Origin: Patellaria atrata CBS 101060
Taxonomy: Eukaryota; Ascomycota; Dothideomycetes; Patellariales; Patellariaceae
Length of the DNA: 64,000 bases
Assembly (NCBI GenBank): GCA_010093705.1
Contig: MU006094.1
Location: 1,339,550 to 1,403,549 of the forward strand
Direction of reading: 5' to 3'
Shown: piece after piece, positions 45,692 through 60,466 of the stretch
Layout: the number at the start of each line of letters is the position of its first letter
Position numbering within the stretch: the first letter of the stretch is position 1
Position numbers and translations under genes: made by a program
Notes under the pieces: generated by a model
The model's database searches: none
Told to the model about the DNA's origin: nothing
The model's input: the letters and a program-made list of their open reading frames with translations, nothing else

Positions 45692-46821
45692 ATGTCCCTC
45701 GAAACTACCTGTCCAATCTGCGAAAAAGCCAAAGGGCCTCTCTCGATGTGTAGGATGCAAGGTCACATTCTACTGCGGCGATGACCACCAAACAGCCCAC
45801 TGGCCCAGACACAAAAGAGTTTTGTCTCCCAATCCGGAAAGCTCAAAATACCCTCAAGACCGAAAAGGAGAAACTGCTCGAGCATTCCGCCCAACGTCTT
45901 CGAAAATGGCTATGCCGACCTCTCCATCATCCCCGAAGCCCATCCCTGCTACATATGTGCCCACTTCGGTCTCGTCAAGGCTCTGCTGATAGTGCATACC
46001 GCCGAGACGGTAACAGGCGGCCTTGGAAAATTCCTCGGATACGCTGCAGCTCAGTCTCGTGGATATCTTGCTGGTTAGGTTTTTCGTGTCGGCGCTCTCC
46101 ATCCGACTGGGGAGAGATCTAAGAGGCGTACGATTTCTTGCAAGTGGTTCGCCACCGCAGAACGACGGACCAGATCACGCTTGAAACGATATAACGAAGG
46201 GATTTTTTTTTTTAGACGTCAAGAGTGCGGATCTCTTTGAGGATACGGATCGCTACAAGAATGACCCTGTCCCCCTCGTGAAGCGGCTCCTGTGCCTCTT
46301 CCTTACCGTTCCCGTCTCGTTGTTGAAGATCCGCCTCCTGCTCGGCCTCGACGACTTTTAGAACTCCTTCGCCGTCCACCGAAGGGTGCCGCAGGAGGTG
46401 TTTGATTTGGTCACGGGCGATGTCATCAGCTCGGTCACGGCGAAGAGGAAGGATATCACGAAAATCAAGGTACCGGAGGAGCTGGATCCCTACATCGCGA
46501 AGCTGGAAGCTCGGGTCGCGCGGATGCACGAAACGGTCAACACGCCGACTGAGTTCTCTTGGTTCCGCACTTCACAAGCTGAAATCCAGCACGTATAGTC
46601 CCAGTGAGAGTGAGGGTTTCCTGGCGGAGCGCACATTGTCTCATAACTAACCCTTCTTGGATTGAGACTCCTGGCGTAATCGAGTACATCAGGGGTTTGG
46701 AGAACAAAGTCCAGTCGTGTCCGATGAGATCGTGCTGGTGTACTAATTTCGTACACTGAACAAGATTCGCGAACAGAATCATAGCCCCTACCTACGAATC
46801 ATCTGCGACGCTTGGTTCTTT
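45692..46821 (+). pseudogene. Decayed MYND zinc-finger protein gene, running into a gap
   Basis: Recognisable pieces of one protein lie in order but in different frames: MSLETTCPICEKAKG; then RCVGCKVTFYCGDDHQTAHWPRHK, which together make a MYND finger (C-x2-C, C-x2-C, YC, H-x-x-x-H/W pattern); KAQNTLKTEKEKL; NVFENGYADLSIIPEAHPCYICAHFG; SADLFEDTDRYKNDPVPLVKRLLC with LLKIRLLLGLDDF; VPQEVFDLVTGDV and VPEELDPYIAKLEARV; and, just before the gap, LRIICDAWFF. At least two frame changes (near 45735 and 45885), several stops (for example after LGLDDF, near 46360) and a missing middle mean no intact protein. Function of the intact relatives is not known to me. Sequence error is less likely because the breaks are many and spread out. 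Confidence 0.8.
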
Positions 46822-47011
46822 NNNNNNNNNNNNNNNNNNNNNNNNNNNNNNNNNNNNNNNNNNNNNNNNNNNNNNNNNNNNNNNNNNNNNNNNNNNNNNN
46901 NNNNNNNNNNNNNNNNNNNNNNNNNNNNNNNNNNNNNNNNNNNNNNNNNNNNNNNNNNNNNNNNNNNNNNNNNNNNNNNNNNNNNNNNNNNNNNNNNNNN
47001 NNNNNNNNNNN
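46822..47011. other. Assembly gap (190 N)
   Basis: 190 unknown bases interrupting the 3' part of the decayed MYND gene. Open frames crossing it are artefacts. Confidence 0.99.
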
Positions 47012-47632
47012 TTTGCTGCCGCTGCTTCATTGACCTGAGGTTTACCGATAAACCCGCCCGGAGGGAGTTTCAAACCGCCGACGTTTGCGTTTCGAGGGGA
47101 GGGAAAGGGATCGTAGCCAGACTACCTGACCGCTCTGCCATTTGTTAGTTATGAGTTGTCTTGACTTTTTGTTGATTATAAAAAAGGTGTTGGGCAGAGC
47201 TGGGGATAGCACGTGTTCTTGGGTAGTTGCGGGTTTGGGTGAAGGGGTTTAAGGGGTGTCACGTGCGTAGTTTATATGCGATGGGGAGAAGAGATATCGC
47301 TGGTTTTCCTTTGGTGGCGGAGTTGGGATGGGAAGCGAGGGTGGCCTTCTATGGACTTGATTAGTTCTCAGTGAGCCCGCGATGTAACTGAGGTATGGTA
47401 GATGGGATAGCATGGGAGTTTGATTAGGTTTTATCTCTATTCATTCTATTCACTAGTCTATGAACCAATCCTCTAAAACCTAAAGCTCCTACCCACGTAA
47501 CCCACCCGTCTATACCCAGAGTATCACCCTCCTCTCTTGTTACTCCCACACTAATATATATTGTCACATTACTTCTTCATAACCTCGCACCTATTTCTAT
47601 CTCATCACCAGTGGGTCCTACTACCCTAAGAC
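47012..47632. other. Intergenic after gap
   Basis: Right after the gap the minus strand reads LKLPPGGFIGKPQVNEAAAA, which looks protein-like and could be a fragment of a gene hidden by the gap. The remainder holds the 3' flank of the next gene. Confidence 0.4.
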
Positions 47633-48554
47633 TCAAACGTTAGGTTTTCGCAACCTTTCGACCTCTAGCACAACGTCTCCCCGCGCACTCATGACGCCGT
47701 TCATGGCACACCGGATACCGTCTAGCGGCGGGCCGGACAAGCAGGTGAGATAGGAATCGGGATTTCCGGGGCTGTTGTTTGTGATGTGGTGCGTGCCGGT
47801 TTGGTAGGTTCTGGAATGGGGAGTCAGATTGGGGAAAAGGAAGGAGAGAAAGATGAAGGGAAATGGTATTTGGATATAGGAATGAAAAGTGCAAAAGAAG
47901 AGAGATATGGGTAAGGAATAAATGCTGTACAGAAAGTAGAAAGGAGAAAGGAAGAAAGAAGGGAAGAATACAAGAAGGGAGAGCGTACAGGAACGGGGTA
48001 GTGTATAAAAAGGGGGTAAATTACCAACACGGGACAAGGTTTTAAAGCTCAGAACACTTCAAAAAGCAGAGAAATAAAAAAAAAAATAAAAGAGAATATT
48101 GAACTTACCCATCCTCAAAATCATATTCGACATTAACCCTCCAGGCTGCCTCTCCCTCCCACTCGCTCAACCACCATGTCCAAGCACCAGTTTCTCTCTT
48201 ATTAGGTCCTCCTTCTACATTTTCAGCTCCTCTCTCGTCCACACATTCTCCCTCGAATCCATCCCCAGTCCCCTCCTTCCAATTCCCCGTGCACACCGCA
48301 TCACCTGTCGGCGTCGCAACTGTGAACTCCAGAGAAGTATTGAACTTCTTGTTCTCTGGCCAGGGTTGACCTGGCCAGCCTAGACCAGTGTTGGAACCCA
48401 TGAAATGTAAACTGATAGCAGTAATGGACCAGGCCTCCGCTTGGGGAATGGTGGTATTTTGGCGAGAGAGGAGGGGATGAGAAAGCTGAGGGAAAGGAGA
48501 GCAGAGTGTAGTGGGTAGGAGGAGTAGGAGAGAAACGAAGGATAATAGGGACAT
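47633..48554 (-). CDS. Secreted protein with four cysteines, unknown function
   Basis: Exons 48554-48109 and 47810-47633; a 298-nt intron (GTAAGT donor, CCAG acceptor) that is long for this window and carries A/G-rich low-complexity sequence; 207 aa. Signal peptide MSLLSFVSLLLLLPTTLCSP. Mature part: QNTTIPQAEAWSITAISLHF, WPGQPWPENKKFNTSLEF, AVCTGNW, GECVDE, a Trp-rich segment TGAWTWWLSEWEGEAAWRV, then EDG joined to TYQTGTHHITNN, LTCLSG and IRCAMNG. The four cysteines suggest two disulfides; a beta-sandwich like the small AA1-like secreted proteins is possible. The start at 48554 was chosen over an upstream in-frame Met at 48677 because it begins with the signal peptide. Confidence 0.85.
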
Positions 48555-49982
48555 TGTTGTGATATACGGTTGAGGTCGGAAACTGAAATTGATTGGATTG
48601 GGAACCAGATTTAAAAGTTTTTCTGTTAAGGTCGCCCTGAAGCTTTTATGCGACAGATTGAAGAATAGTTCGAACAAAAGTTGTGGATTGCGATATTTGA
48701 CGTACTTGAAGGACTATCGGGACTATCGGCAAGGCTGGAAGAGGGTACGGGGAATGAATTTAGATGGAGAAAGATGTACGATATTGAGAAAGAGGAACAA
48801 CGAATAGGCAATTGAGTATTTCACTTGCCTGAATGCAATACCGTATTCAACGGAACAGAGCTTGCCGATCTCAACGAAGACGTTAGAACTGCACGTTGGT
48901 GTGACGAAAAGCTCACCTCGCAGTCGAGGATGCTTTTAGCAGGGAAGACCTCTGTTCTTATATTAAGAGATAGACAACTTACACATTAAATCAATATGAT
49001 CCTTCTCAGCCTCTCATTCTGTTCTGTTTTTGAATAAAAACGCCACTCAGATACCTTCTTCTTAGTTGTACTCCAATCAGGATTGCAAGCTTGCAAACAC
49101 GCCTCAGCCGCACGAGGCAACGTCCCGCACAACCATCGAATCCCATGTGCTGATTCAGTCTTTAAACAAGGAACCCTATTATTTGTGTCTTTTTACTACC
49201 AGGAAAGTAATAGGAGCTGTACACCGAGATCATAATTACGCTACCCGCTAAACAGGTTGATGGCAGGATGACATGCAGTGCTGTCGTGCATACGGACGGG
49301 AGCTCCTTGCGTCTTACTGTGTATCCTGATGTGCGGTTGGGAGGAAGATCATTGATAGGATGCTGTACAATTACTGCAATAAGCTCGTCCGTTCATATGT
49401 CGTGGTTGAGATATTTCTCGGGTATGCCTTTGCCTATAGCGAAACCGTAGCTTTCGTCTTCGGCCCGTGGATCTGTACCAGTCATCTCCTCAACGTTGTA
49501 CGATGGATCCCAATGGAATTTCTCCCGATCACGTAGGATTGATATCACTATGTTGTGCAGCGTAGTATTGAGTTATGGGAGTTGAAAAATGTCGTATTTG
49601 GTCAACGTAGGTGTGCAATGAAGAGAAGAAAGAGAGTCGGGGTATTAAAGAGGGCGCACAGAGCGCTTTGGCGGTACCACAGAGTCGAGCTAAACACTAA
49701 CAGATATGCTGATAAAGACCTTACAGAGATGAGGTGATGACGAAGTTTCGTATACAGTCAGCACTATCTATCTGTACCAGCATGAACATCCTACCCAGAT
49801 AATCTTGTAACACATAAAGGTACAGTACAATACCACTCCAAGCCAGGGTATTATATACACAAAGAGCCACCCAGTCTGAAGGGACTCTTTATGCCATGGA
49901 TACCAAATGCCAAATAAAGGTCCGCCGTTATCGTCACGCCAAAAGTTTATAGAAGCCTACACAATACCTTCAGAGAACATGC
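48555..49982. other. Intergenic
   Basis: Promoter of the secreted-protein gene and 3' flank of SMC5. Open frames 48589-48807, 49066-49251, 49268-49450 and 49555-49737 unsupported. Confidence 0.45.
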
Positions 49983-53424
<3,442 letters not shown>

Positions 53425-53691
53425 TATCGGTAGTGTCCTGGCATATGACGTTCTGATGCTTCTGGAAGTTGTGGATAGCGATGTACCAAGATCAAAACGC
53501 GACCCAGAAGATAAGCCGCGCTACCGGACGCGACGCGAGAATTACTCAGTCATGTGATCGTATAGGGGCACACAAAAACTTCAAGGAAGCACAGCTATCA
53601 TGTTTAATGGACAACACATCATTTACGCTATTTTCGTACTTGTACACCGGGACTAATAGTATTTTACAATAAATGCATTTTCTCATCCATC

Positions 53692-55442
53692 CTACTTCTT
53701 CTCCTTCGGAGCAATCATAAGCTCAGGACGAACATACTTGTCAAAGTCCCCTTCACTCAACGCATTCAATTCTAATGCACTCTCCTTCAGGGTGTTTCCC
53801 TTCTTATGGGCATTCTTAGCAACCTTTGAGGCCATATCGTACCCGATTACTGGGTTGAGGCACGTGACCAACATGAGACTACACCACTATCAGCTAGAAT
53901 TCCGAATCGCGCATTCAGGCAAACTTACCTCTCTTTCATGATAGTACCGATCCTCTTTTCGTCGGCTTCTAATCCATCTACAAGGTTCTTCTCAAAGCTT
54001 CTCATTGCATCTGATAGCAACCTAGAACTGTGTAACAAGTTCCTAATCATAACGGGCTTGAACACATTGAGTTCAAAGTTACCCTGGGAACCAGCGAAAG
54101 TAACTGCCGTCTGGTTACCGAATACCTGTGCGCAAACCATGGTCATGGCTTCACACTGTGTTGGGTTCACCTTGCCTGGCATAATCGAGGATCCCGGCTC
54201 GTTTTCTGGAAGCTTGAGTTCACCCAATCCGCAGCGAGGACCAGATCCCAGAAACCTGATGTCCTGTGCAATTTTGAATAGTGATGTGGCGACTGTGTTG
54301 AGCTGACCGTGTGCTTCAACGATGGCATCATGAGCGGCAAGGGCTTCAAACTTATTCGGCGCAGTAACGAATTCCTTTCCAGTCATTTTACTGACCTCAG
54401 ATGCAATAGCTTCTGCAAAACCCTTGAAAGTGTTGATTCCTGTACCAACGGCCGTGCCACCTTGAGCAAGCATTCGGAGATGTGGTAGAGCGGACTTGAC
54501 CCTTGTCATTCCGTTATCCAGTTGTGCAACATATCCAGAAAACTCTTGACCCAACGTCAATGGTGTCGCATCCTGAAGATGTGTACGTCCGATCTTTATC
54601 AACTGCTCCCATTGTTTTACTTTCTTGTCTAGAGCGTCACGCAAACTTTGTAAGGCAGGAATAAGCTCCTCTTCTAGTTCTAGAACGGCCGCGATATGCA
54701 TGACGGTGGGGAAGGTGTCATTGGAGGAAGCCGACATGTTAACATGGTCATTAGGATGTACTGGCTTTTTCGAACCCATTGTACCACCCAAAATCTCGAT
54801 GGCTCGGTTGGAGATAACCTCATTGGCATTCATGTTGGATTGTGTTCCAGATCCAGTCTGCCAAACAACAAGGGGAAAGTGATCCAAAAGCTTCAGTGAA
54901 GCGACCTCCTCAGCTGCTTGTTGTATCGCTTTGCCAATCTTAGGATCTGCCACCAGTGATCAGCTACCTATTATTGACCTGCGATGTTGTTTGTGTGTAT
55001 GCGCATGTGATTATGCCTCTGTGTATGTAGATATGCGTGACGTACCGAGTCCATACTGCATGTTGACCGTGGCCGCCGCTCCCTTGAGGATTCCAAAGGC
55101 GCGAACGATAGGTGGTGGCATCCTATCATAGGGTTGATTGATCTTGAAGTTCTCGAGTGATCGCTCTGTTTGGGCGCCCCAGTACTTGTCTGAGGGCACC
55201 TGGATCTCACCGAAAGCATCTGTCTCTGCTCGTGTGGTACCTGCCATCATTGTACGAGAAGTGATAAAGGTTCTGAAAACTATATGTGGAAATTTTCCAA
55301 TGGATTGTGTTCTAGTAGGCTCGACGTATGATTTTGTAAAATGTCTGGCGGGACCAGCAGCTCTTATTGCGGGGATAGAACGAGACGAAGCATGTGTAAG
55401 AGGTCGCAACAGCTCCGAGGAAGGCCGGACCTGTCGGAACAT
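53692..55442 (-). CDS. FUM1: Fumarate hydratase (class II)
   Basis: Interconverts fumarate and malate in the TCA cycle; homotetramer. Exons 55442-55046, 54946-53929 and 53878-53692; introns 99 and 50 nt; 533 aa. An N-terminal extension of about 65 residues rich in Arg/Ser ([28 protein letters not shown]) is a mitochondrial presequence; the Met pair in [19 protein letters not shown] could start the cytosolic form. Core: [54 protein letters not shown], and the class signature [18 protein letters not shown]. The C-terminus reads [15 protein letters not shown] and [19 protein letters not shown]. Complete and intact. Confidence 0.97.
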
Positions 55443-56736
55443 TTTGACGTGCTGTCAATCAATTGGAACAGGAGGATGTGGCAGAATAAGTCGGTGATAA
55501 ATATGGATGTTTTATATGCGCAATTGAATGATATTATCAGAAGAATGTTAGAAAATTGGATGAACAACAAAGCGGGAGTCTGCAAAAGCTTCCAAAAGCT
55601 CCGGAAAGCTTTCTCGGGAAAATACGGCGGGCTTGGGCAACCATCCGCCCGAAGACCCGAACGTCACTGTCTACTCCGGACTGAGTTGCACAAGTGCCCG
55701 ACATAGATCCCCTCTCTGATATGTAACCAGTCTTTCTCTGAGGGAAATTTCTATCCATTCCTCCATTGCGGGATCAACGTCTTACTATACGGTCACACTT
55801 TGACCGGTCTTCAACTCCTTGTCTCTTATACAGTACGGTACGGCGCAAGAAAGGAGAGAATGTACGGAGAATTACCAACCGTACAGACAGCTGGACCGTA
55901 TAGATCTTCTTACTATACGTTCGGTATTCAAGCTGTCTCTGCTGTACTCTACAGAAGAGCCTAAGGAGCCTGAGGACTCGTCGCCGTGCAATCTGCCCAA
56001 CTATGGCGAAGTCCTAGAGAGTTCGCAATACCTCAGACCTAACACACCCCGTAAGAGAGTGAGAAAGGCTATTTGTAGTAGAGGGAGATCACGATAAGTT
56101 TCGAGATGGACGTCACTTAAACGCTTTGATCAAACATTCTTCGCTCCTCCATTTCACTCATACTGCTCTCAGTTCTCCAAGCCTCCACCAAGGGTTTAAG
56201 ATCATCAAACTCTTCACGGGAAACATTTTGGGAAGCTGATTGCTTGAGCTCATAACAATTACGATGGGATAGCTGTGTTCTCGCAAAGGAAAGCCCACAA
56301 AACCTAAAAATATCCCTGCTAAAGTTCAGCTCTCCTCACCTTACCAGATTCGGCTGCAGTGGCTCACCGTGGCTTGAAGAACTGTCCTCGGACTTCTCGT
56401 GAGGCTGGAGAAGCGGTGATCGAATTTTACGCTCCGTGGAGGTATGAAAAGTGTGGAGTACGAGAGGTAGGTATATTTAATACTTTGCTTGCGCGAGGTG
56501 GAATCGTTTTAATTTCAGTCATTTGAATCAAGTCAATCATTCATACCTTATTTCTACCAAGTCTACAATTTAGAATCTAATCTCTGCATATTTTATCACC
56601 CGAGTATCAGCGAAGCACAAGCTACAAGTGAACAGCAATAATTACTACGCCTAGTCCTCTTAAAACCCCAGATCTTGAGAGTCGTTTTCATACTATCCGT
56701 CTGAACAGTACTTTCTATCAACCAAGCCTTACCATA
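55443..56736. other. Intergenic, divergent promoters
   Basis: Between FUM1 (minus) and the small membrane-protein gene (plus). Contains short direct and inverted repeats around 55781-55918 (see findings). Open frames 55341-55706 and 55819-56097 unsupported. Confidence 0.45.
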
Positions 56737-57231
56737 ATGCCCCCTCGCCTCTCCCACTCCTACTCCCTCTCCCTCCTTTCTCGTAAAGTCGGCTCCGTCT
56801 GCCACAAATCCTCTACCTCCTGCAAGCCCGCCACAAAAAAGCAAACCTTCATCATTGCTATCTGCGCCGGGGTCGGCGCCCTCCTCGTCTTGCTGCTCGT
56901 ACTTTGGTGGTATCGGTGCTGCTGTTGCTGCTCGCGACGGGGTGATAAGCGCAGTGTTAGCCAGCGCATTAAAGACGGTTTCTCGGGATGGAAGAATGGC
57001 GGACAGCGTCCTGCGAAGGGCGATAAAGCTGGGACGTACGAGAAGGTGGATGAGGGTGCTAGTGCGGTGAGTGGTGCCGCAGATGTGGATACGAGTTATT
57101 CTAGTACTGCAGGAGGGAGTTCGGGGGGAAGTTCAGGGAGTTATGGTGATGGGGGTGCTGTAAGTGATAGTTCGGGAGGCTGGTCAGGTGGGTCGTCGGG
57201 TGGGTTCAGCGCTGGGTTCAGTGGATTCTAA
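56737..57231 (+). CDS. Small single-pass membrane protein with Cys cluster and Gly/Ser tail
   Basis: Single exon, 164 aa. N-terminal 38 residues Ser/Lys/Cys-rich with no signal peptide; one helix (TFIIAICAGVGALLVLLLVLWWY); straight after it a run R-C-C-C-C-C-S-R-R, a typical palmitoylation site; a basic segment (KRSVSQRIKDGFSGWKNGG); then a Gly/Ser-rich tail with SSGGSSG, GGWSGGSSGGF and SAGFSGF. Start context CATAATGCC. No family name recognised, but this form (helix, Cys cluster, Gly-rich tail) recurs in Pezizomycotina. Likely membrane-bound and lipidated; role unknown. Confidence 0.78.
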   Translation: MPPRLSHSYSLSLLSRKVGSVCHKSSTSCKPATKKQTFIIAICAGVGALLVLLLVLWWYRCCCCCSRRGDKRSVSQRIKDGFSGWKNGGQRPAKGDKAGTYEKVDEGASAVSGAADVDTSYSSTAGGSSGGSSGSYGDGGAVSDSSGGWSGGSSGGFSAGFSGF

Positions 57232-58172
57232 GGTGTTGTTCAAAGGGCTTTGTTCCGGGTAGCGTAGAGTTCGGAAAATATTAATGTTAACATATTGCAA
57301 TCAGGGTACCAAGAGAGTGCTGCTCATACATGGGGTTATGGTAATAAGGGTTTCATCAGTTCAAGGAACACATTACTTCGTATCATTCCATGCTATCTTC
57401 ATTGTTCTGTGAAACTCTTTTTCTCTTAAATCCCGTTACCTGTAGACCATCTGGTTTGGGGGTTCTCAACATTTTCTAGGCCTAAGGCATGCCAGTAGAA
57501 ACATGGTTTGCCTCCAGTGGTCAGGCAGCTGTAACTCCAATAGCCAACTGTACTAATAATTTCTTTCTCTCCTGTTCCAGCAGGAACTGGCGATCCGCTC
57601 AGTTTTCTCTACGTAGACACACCGCAAAATCACCTATCTTGACTCTGTCCTTAGCCCTAGTATGATTATTAAAGAGATAATGTATTTGTCGAACTAGCGT
57701 CACTGCTCAAGTCGATATCACTGAGCTGTCGACGGGGTTTGTTGTCCATTCCATCAATATCGCTTGTATTCGCCGTTTTCGAGAGTCCATAGAACTAATG
57801 TGGCCAATGTATTATGACCACTGAGAGATTCAGCGGATCAGCCCTGCACGTATTGAGATCTTTTTATTTTTAACCTGTCCCCTCCTTCAGTATAACGGTA
57901 AATAAAAGCAGTGACTAAAATATATATTATAATTAATGTACTACCAGGTAATAAAAAGACAAAAGGGCCAAGGACTCTTTGCATAACGCTTAGACTACCT
58001 ACCCTTACTAGTTCAAGCGAGAGCACTAGTTGTAGCACTAGTTGTAGTTCTAGCAAGGGTTTTGTATGCCGTTGTTCTCTCCACAGCCTCATTAATTCGA
58101 GGTCGATACTCTATTATCGAAAAACAACATCTTCTATTCACAACGAGACCTCTCACCTGAGTAACCTGCATC
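57232..58172. other. Intergenic
   Basis: No gene supported. Marks the start of the gene-poor right end. The minus-strand open frames 58092-57838 and 58420-58013 shadow the next gene or are random. Confidence 0.45.
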
Positions 58173-59787
58173 ATGTGGCTCCCCAAAATGACCACCTCCG
58201 CTTTGCTTGACGCGGAAACCCTAAGCCAACTCCCCTCAGTATCTATCGCCAACTCATCTAGTTCAATTATCCACTGGCTATCAGAGACCGAGTTGCCTAA
58301 TAAAGGGAAGAGGAAGATGCTGGAACCTACCACTGCAAACAGGAGACCGAGGACTGATAACACCATACATGATGGACCCTTTGTATTGTTTCCTCGCCTC
58401 CATGGTCCCGCGACTACCAATATAGTCAGTCAACCAAGCATTTCATCACATCATAGTGAACCTAGTCGGTTCAACGATGCACCTCCTCTGAGCAGCGGTG
58501 GTAGCGTAAAAATCAAGTCGTCTGCCAGCAGAGGTCATACTACCATTAAAAAGCCGATAAATGCAAGCCGAAGCCCTGTCAAGAAGTTCACTAGCCTTAG
58601 CCGCATCCCGGGAAGAATCACTTACAATCTATTTGGGGATGCAGTTTCCCACCTATATGAAGGTGTAAATTTAATCAGGACTAAGCTGAAACAAGTCGGA
58701 GATGGAAAATGCATTATACCAGAATCATTCAAGGTCTGGGGAATGGTCTTCCCCTCATTCAAATTTTGAAACTGACAACAGTCCAGGGTCCGTTAAGTAC
58801 CTATGAGTTTCCAAATGAGTGTATACACCTTGCGTGCAATGGTATAGTCGAGGATGGCACTGTCTTTGCCTCCGATGAGGTTAGGAATATATATGGACCT
58901 TGCCCTAGTATTGACAGGATCATATACGTATTTAGAGAGGCTATAATGTGTGAGACAAATCGACATGCCGAAGCATCCTGGAATAATATGGTGCATTCAC
59001 CCCTCTTGCAGTTAGCTCTATGGAACCAAACCTACTTTCATACTGTTGAAATTGTACCATGATAAACCCTCTCTATATTCTATCAATGCGAGTTTCCTAC
59101 ATATAATAGCCCAGCACAACGGCTCAGATTGAACCATCCCATCTTCTTTCCACAAATTACACTGGCCGCGAACTGGAATCTAAAATGGTCGACTATGTGC
59201 TTTGTCTTCACGAGGATCCAGCGATTTCAAAGTTTTACGCTAAATTCTCCCTGCAGAATCGATGGTATTCGGATGAAGCATCGTTGAACCACACATTTTA
59301 TAGCCCATTTCGTGAATCTCCAATAGCAATATCGATAAAAACCAAACTCGCTGGCGATGATTTAGAGATGGTCAAGATCCAGATAGCTACTTAGGTCACA
59401 GCACATTTTGCCAAATTAAGAGAGCTCGTCATTGTTCCCAACCTTCCGTATCTTTCCCTAGTCATCGCACAGGGTCATGATCGGTATTTTCTTGTTGCTG
59501 TACCGGAACTAGGGGAGGTCGATGCAGGTGACGAAGAAACTCCCGGCTCTACCAGACGGACTCAAAAAACCGTACGTACGCACTTCTTCTTCTAGATAGG
59601 TCGATAATATGCCATGGCGATATAGACTCTTTACAGGAGCATTTCATTCGGCTCTTCGGAAACTATTCTAGGGTTGTACAAGATCATTATGGGACTTCAG
59701 GTACTGGCCCACTGGTGTGCAACGGTGTATAAGCCATGGTTTTATAGGAATGTCCTAGGTGTGGAAGAAGAAGGGACTGCAACTTGA
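58173..59787 (+). pseudogene. PD-(D/E)XK nuclease-like domain protein, interrupted
   Basis: Exons 58173-58733, 58787-59053, 59110-59571 and 59626-59787 (introns 53, 56 and 54 nt, all phase 0) give a 484-codon frame with one internal TAG at 59392-59394. The layout is that of the fungal PD-(D/E)XK-like family: HWLSETELP near the start, SRSPVKKFTSLSRIPG, EVRNIYGPCPSIDRIIYVF, EASWNNMVHSPLLQLAL, TAQIEPSHLL, ESKMVDYVLCL, LNHTFYSPFRESPIAISIKTK, VTAHFAKLRELV, VIAQGHDRYFLV, and TILGLYKIIMGLQVLAHW. The TAG replaces the Trp usual in the QxxTW-x-x-A-H block. In addition the family E-x-K (SIETK) reads SIKTK, so the acidic catalytic residue is lost. Both facts point to a dead gene. The family's function is unknown. 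Confidence 0.85.
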
Positions 59788-60114
59788 ACCTTGAATCTCC
59801 ACAGATGGTTCCGACTTAACTATATTAATGTCAGAGCTACTGACGGATTGGAGTTGATACTTTCACACAGTATCCGGGTGAGTGGTGAATAACAACAACA
59901 CAGGGTCATCATACTCCATCTGACATCATCTCTATATAACTGACTACCCTATACTTTCCGGCACATATAGTCTATGACCACCTCTAACTCTGCCCTGGGC
60001 TAGAGGAGGTCCTTGAGTATCCAGCCCATTGATCTCACTCAAACGCTCCTATCCCTCATTTCACCAGCTTACCGTCTCGCCACGCATAAGCCGAAGGAAG
60101 CTGCGGCCTTTCGA

Positions 60115-60466
60115 ATCCTCTAGTCCATCCCAAACTTCTTCCCCGTCTAACAAAGCGTCGGGCATGATATCCAGAGGATGATAAACATGGTGCTGGCTAA
60201 GGGGATCCATGAGACCAAAACCCTCCTTCTCGATAGAACAGCCCAAGCGGATATCTTATGCCTCGCACAGGTTGCCGCCGAGGATAGGGATAATAGCGCC
60301 TTCGATGTCTGTGCAGGACCTTGCGTGGTTGTTAAGAACACAGATGTTACTGTTAGAAGGGCATTTCGCGGACGCGCCTGCTACACCCTAGCAATTCCGT
60401 TGGAAGAAGCATTAGATAGCGTAGCTGAAGGCCAGGGAGAAGAGTGAGAGAAGTAGCTGGCACAGT
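60115..60466 (-). pseudogene. Decayed copy of the cysteine-rich secreted protein
   Basis: The minus strand carries a degraded relative of the gene at 63493-63858. Matching stretches in the same order: a hydrophobic leader, YAI, a Cys spaced as in the intact gene, PSNSNICV (intact PSNSNICI), RSC (KSC), LGGNLC (VGGNQC), RLGCS (GLGCA), LMDP (LMHP), VYHPLDI (PYHRVDI) and PTLCWTGKKF (PTLCWAGRKF). It is broken, with about five breaks, and is treated as a fossil. It lies in opposite orientation and 3 kb away from the intact gene. Divergence is considerable at both DNA and protein level, so the duplication is not recent. Confidence 0.78.

Noticed and set aside
60178-60447. 89-codon plus-strand open frame
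   Set aside because: Antisense to the decayed secreted-protein copy, which explains the region better.
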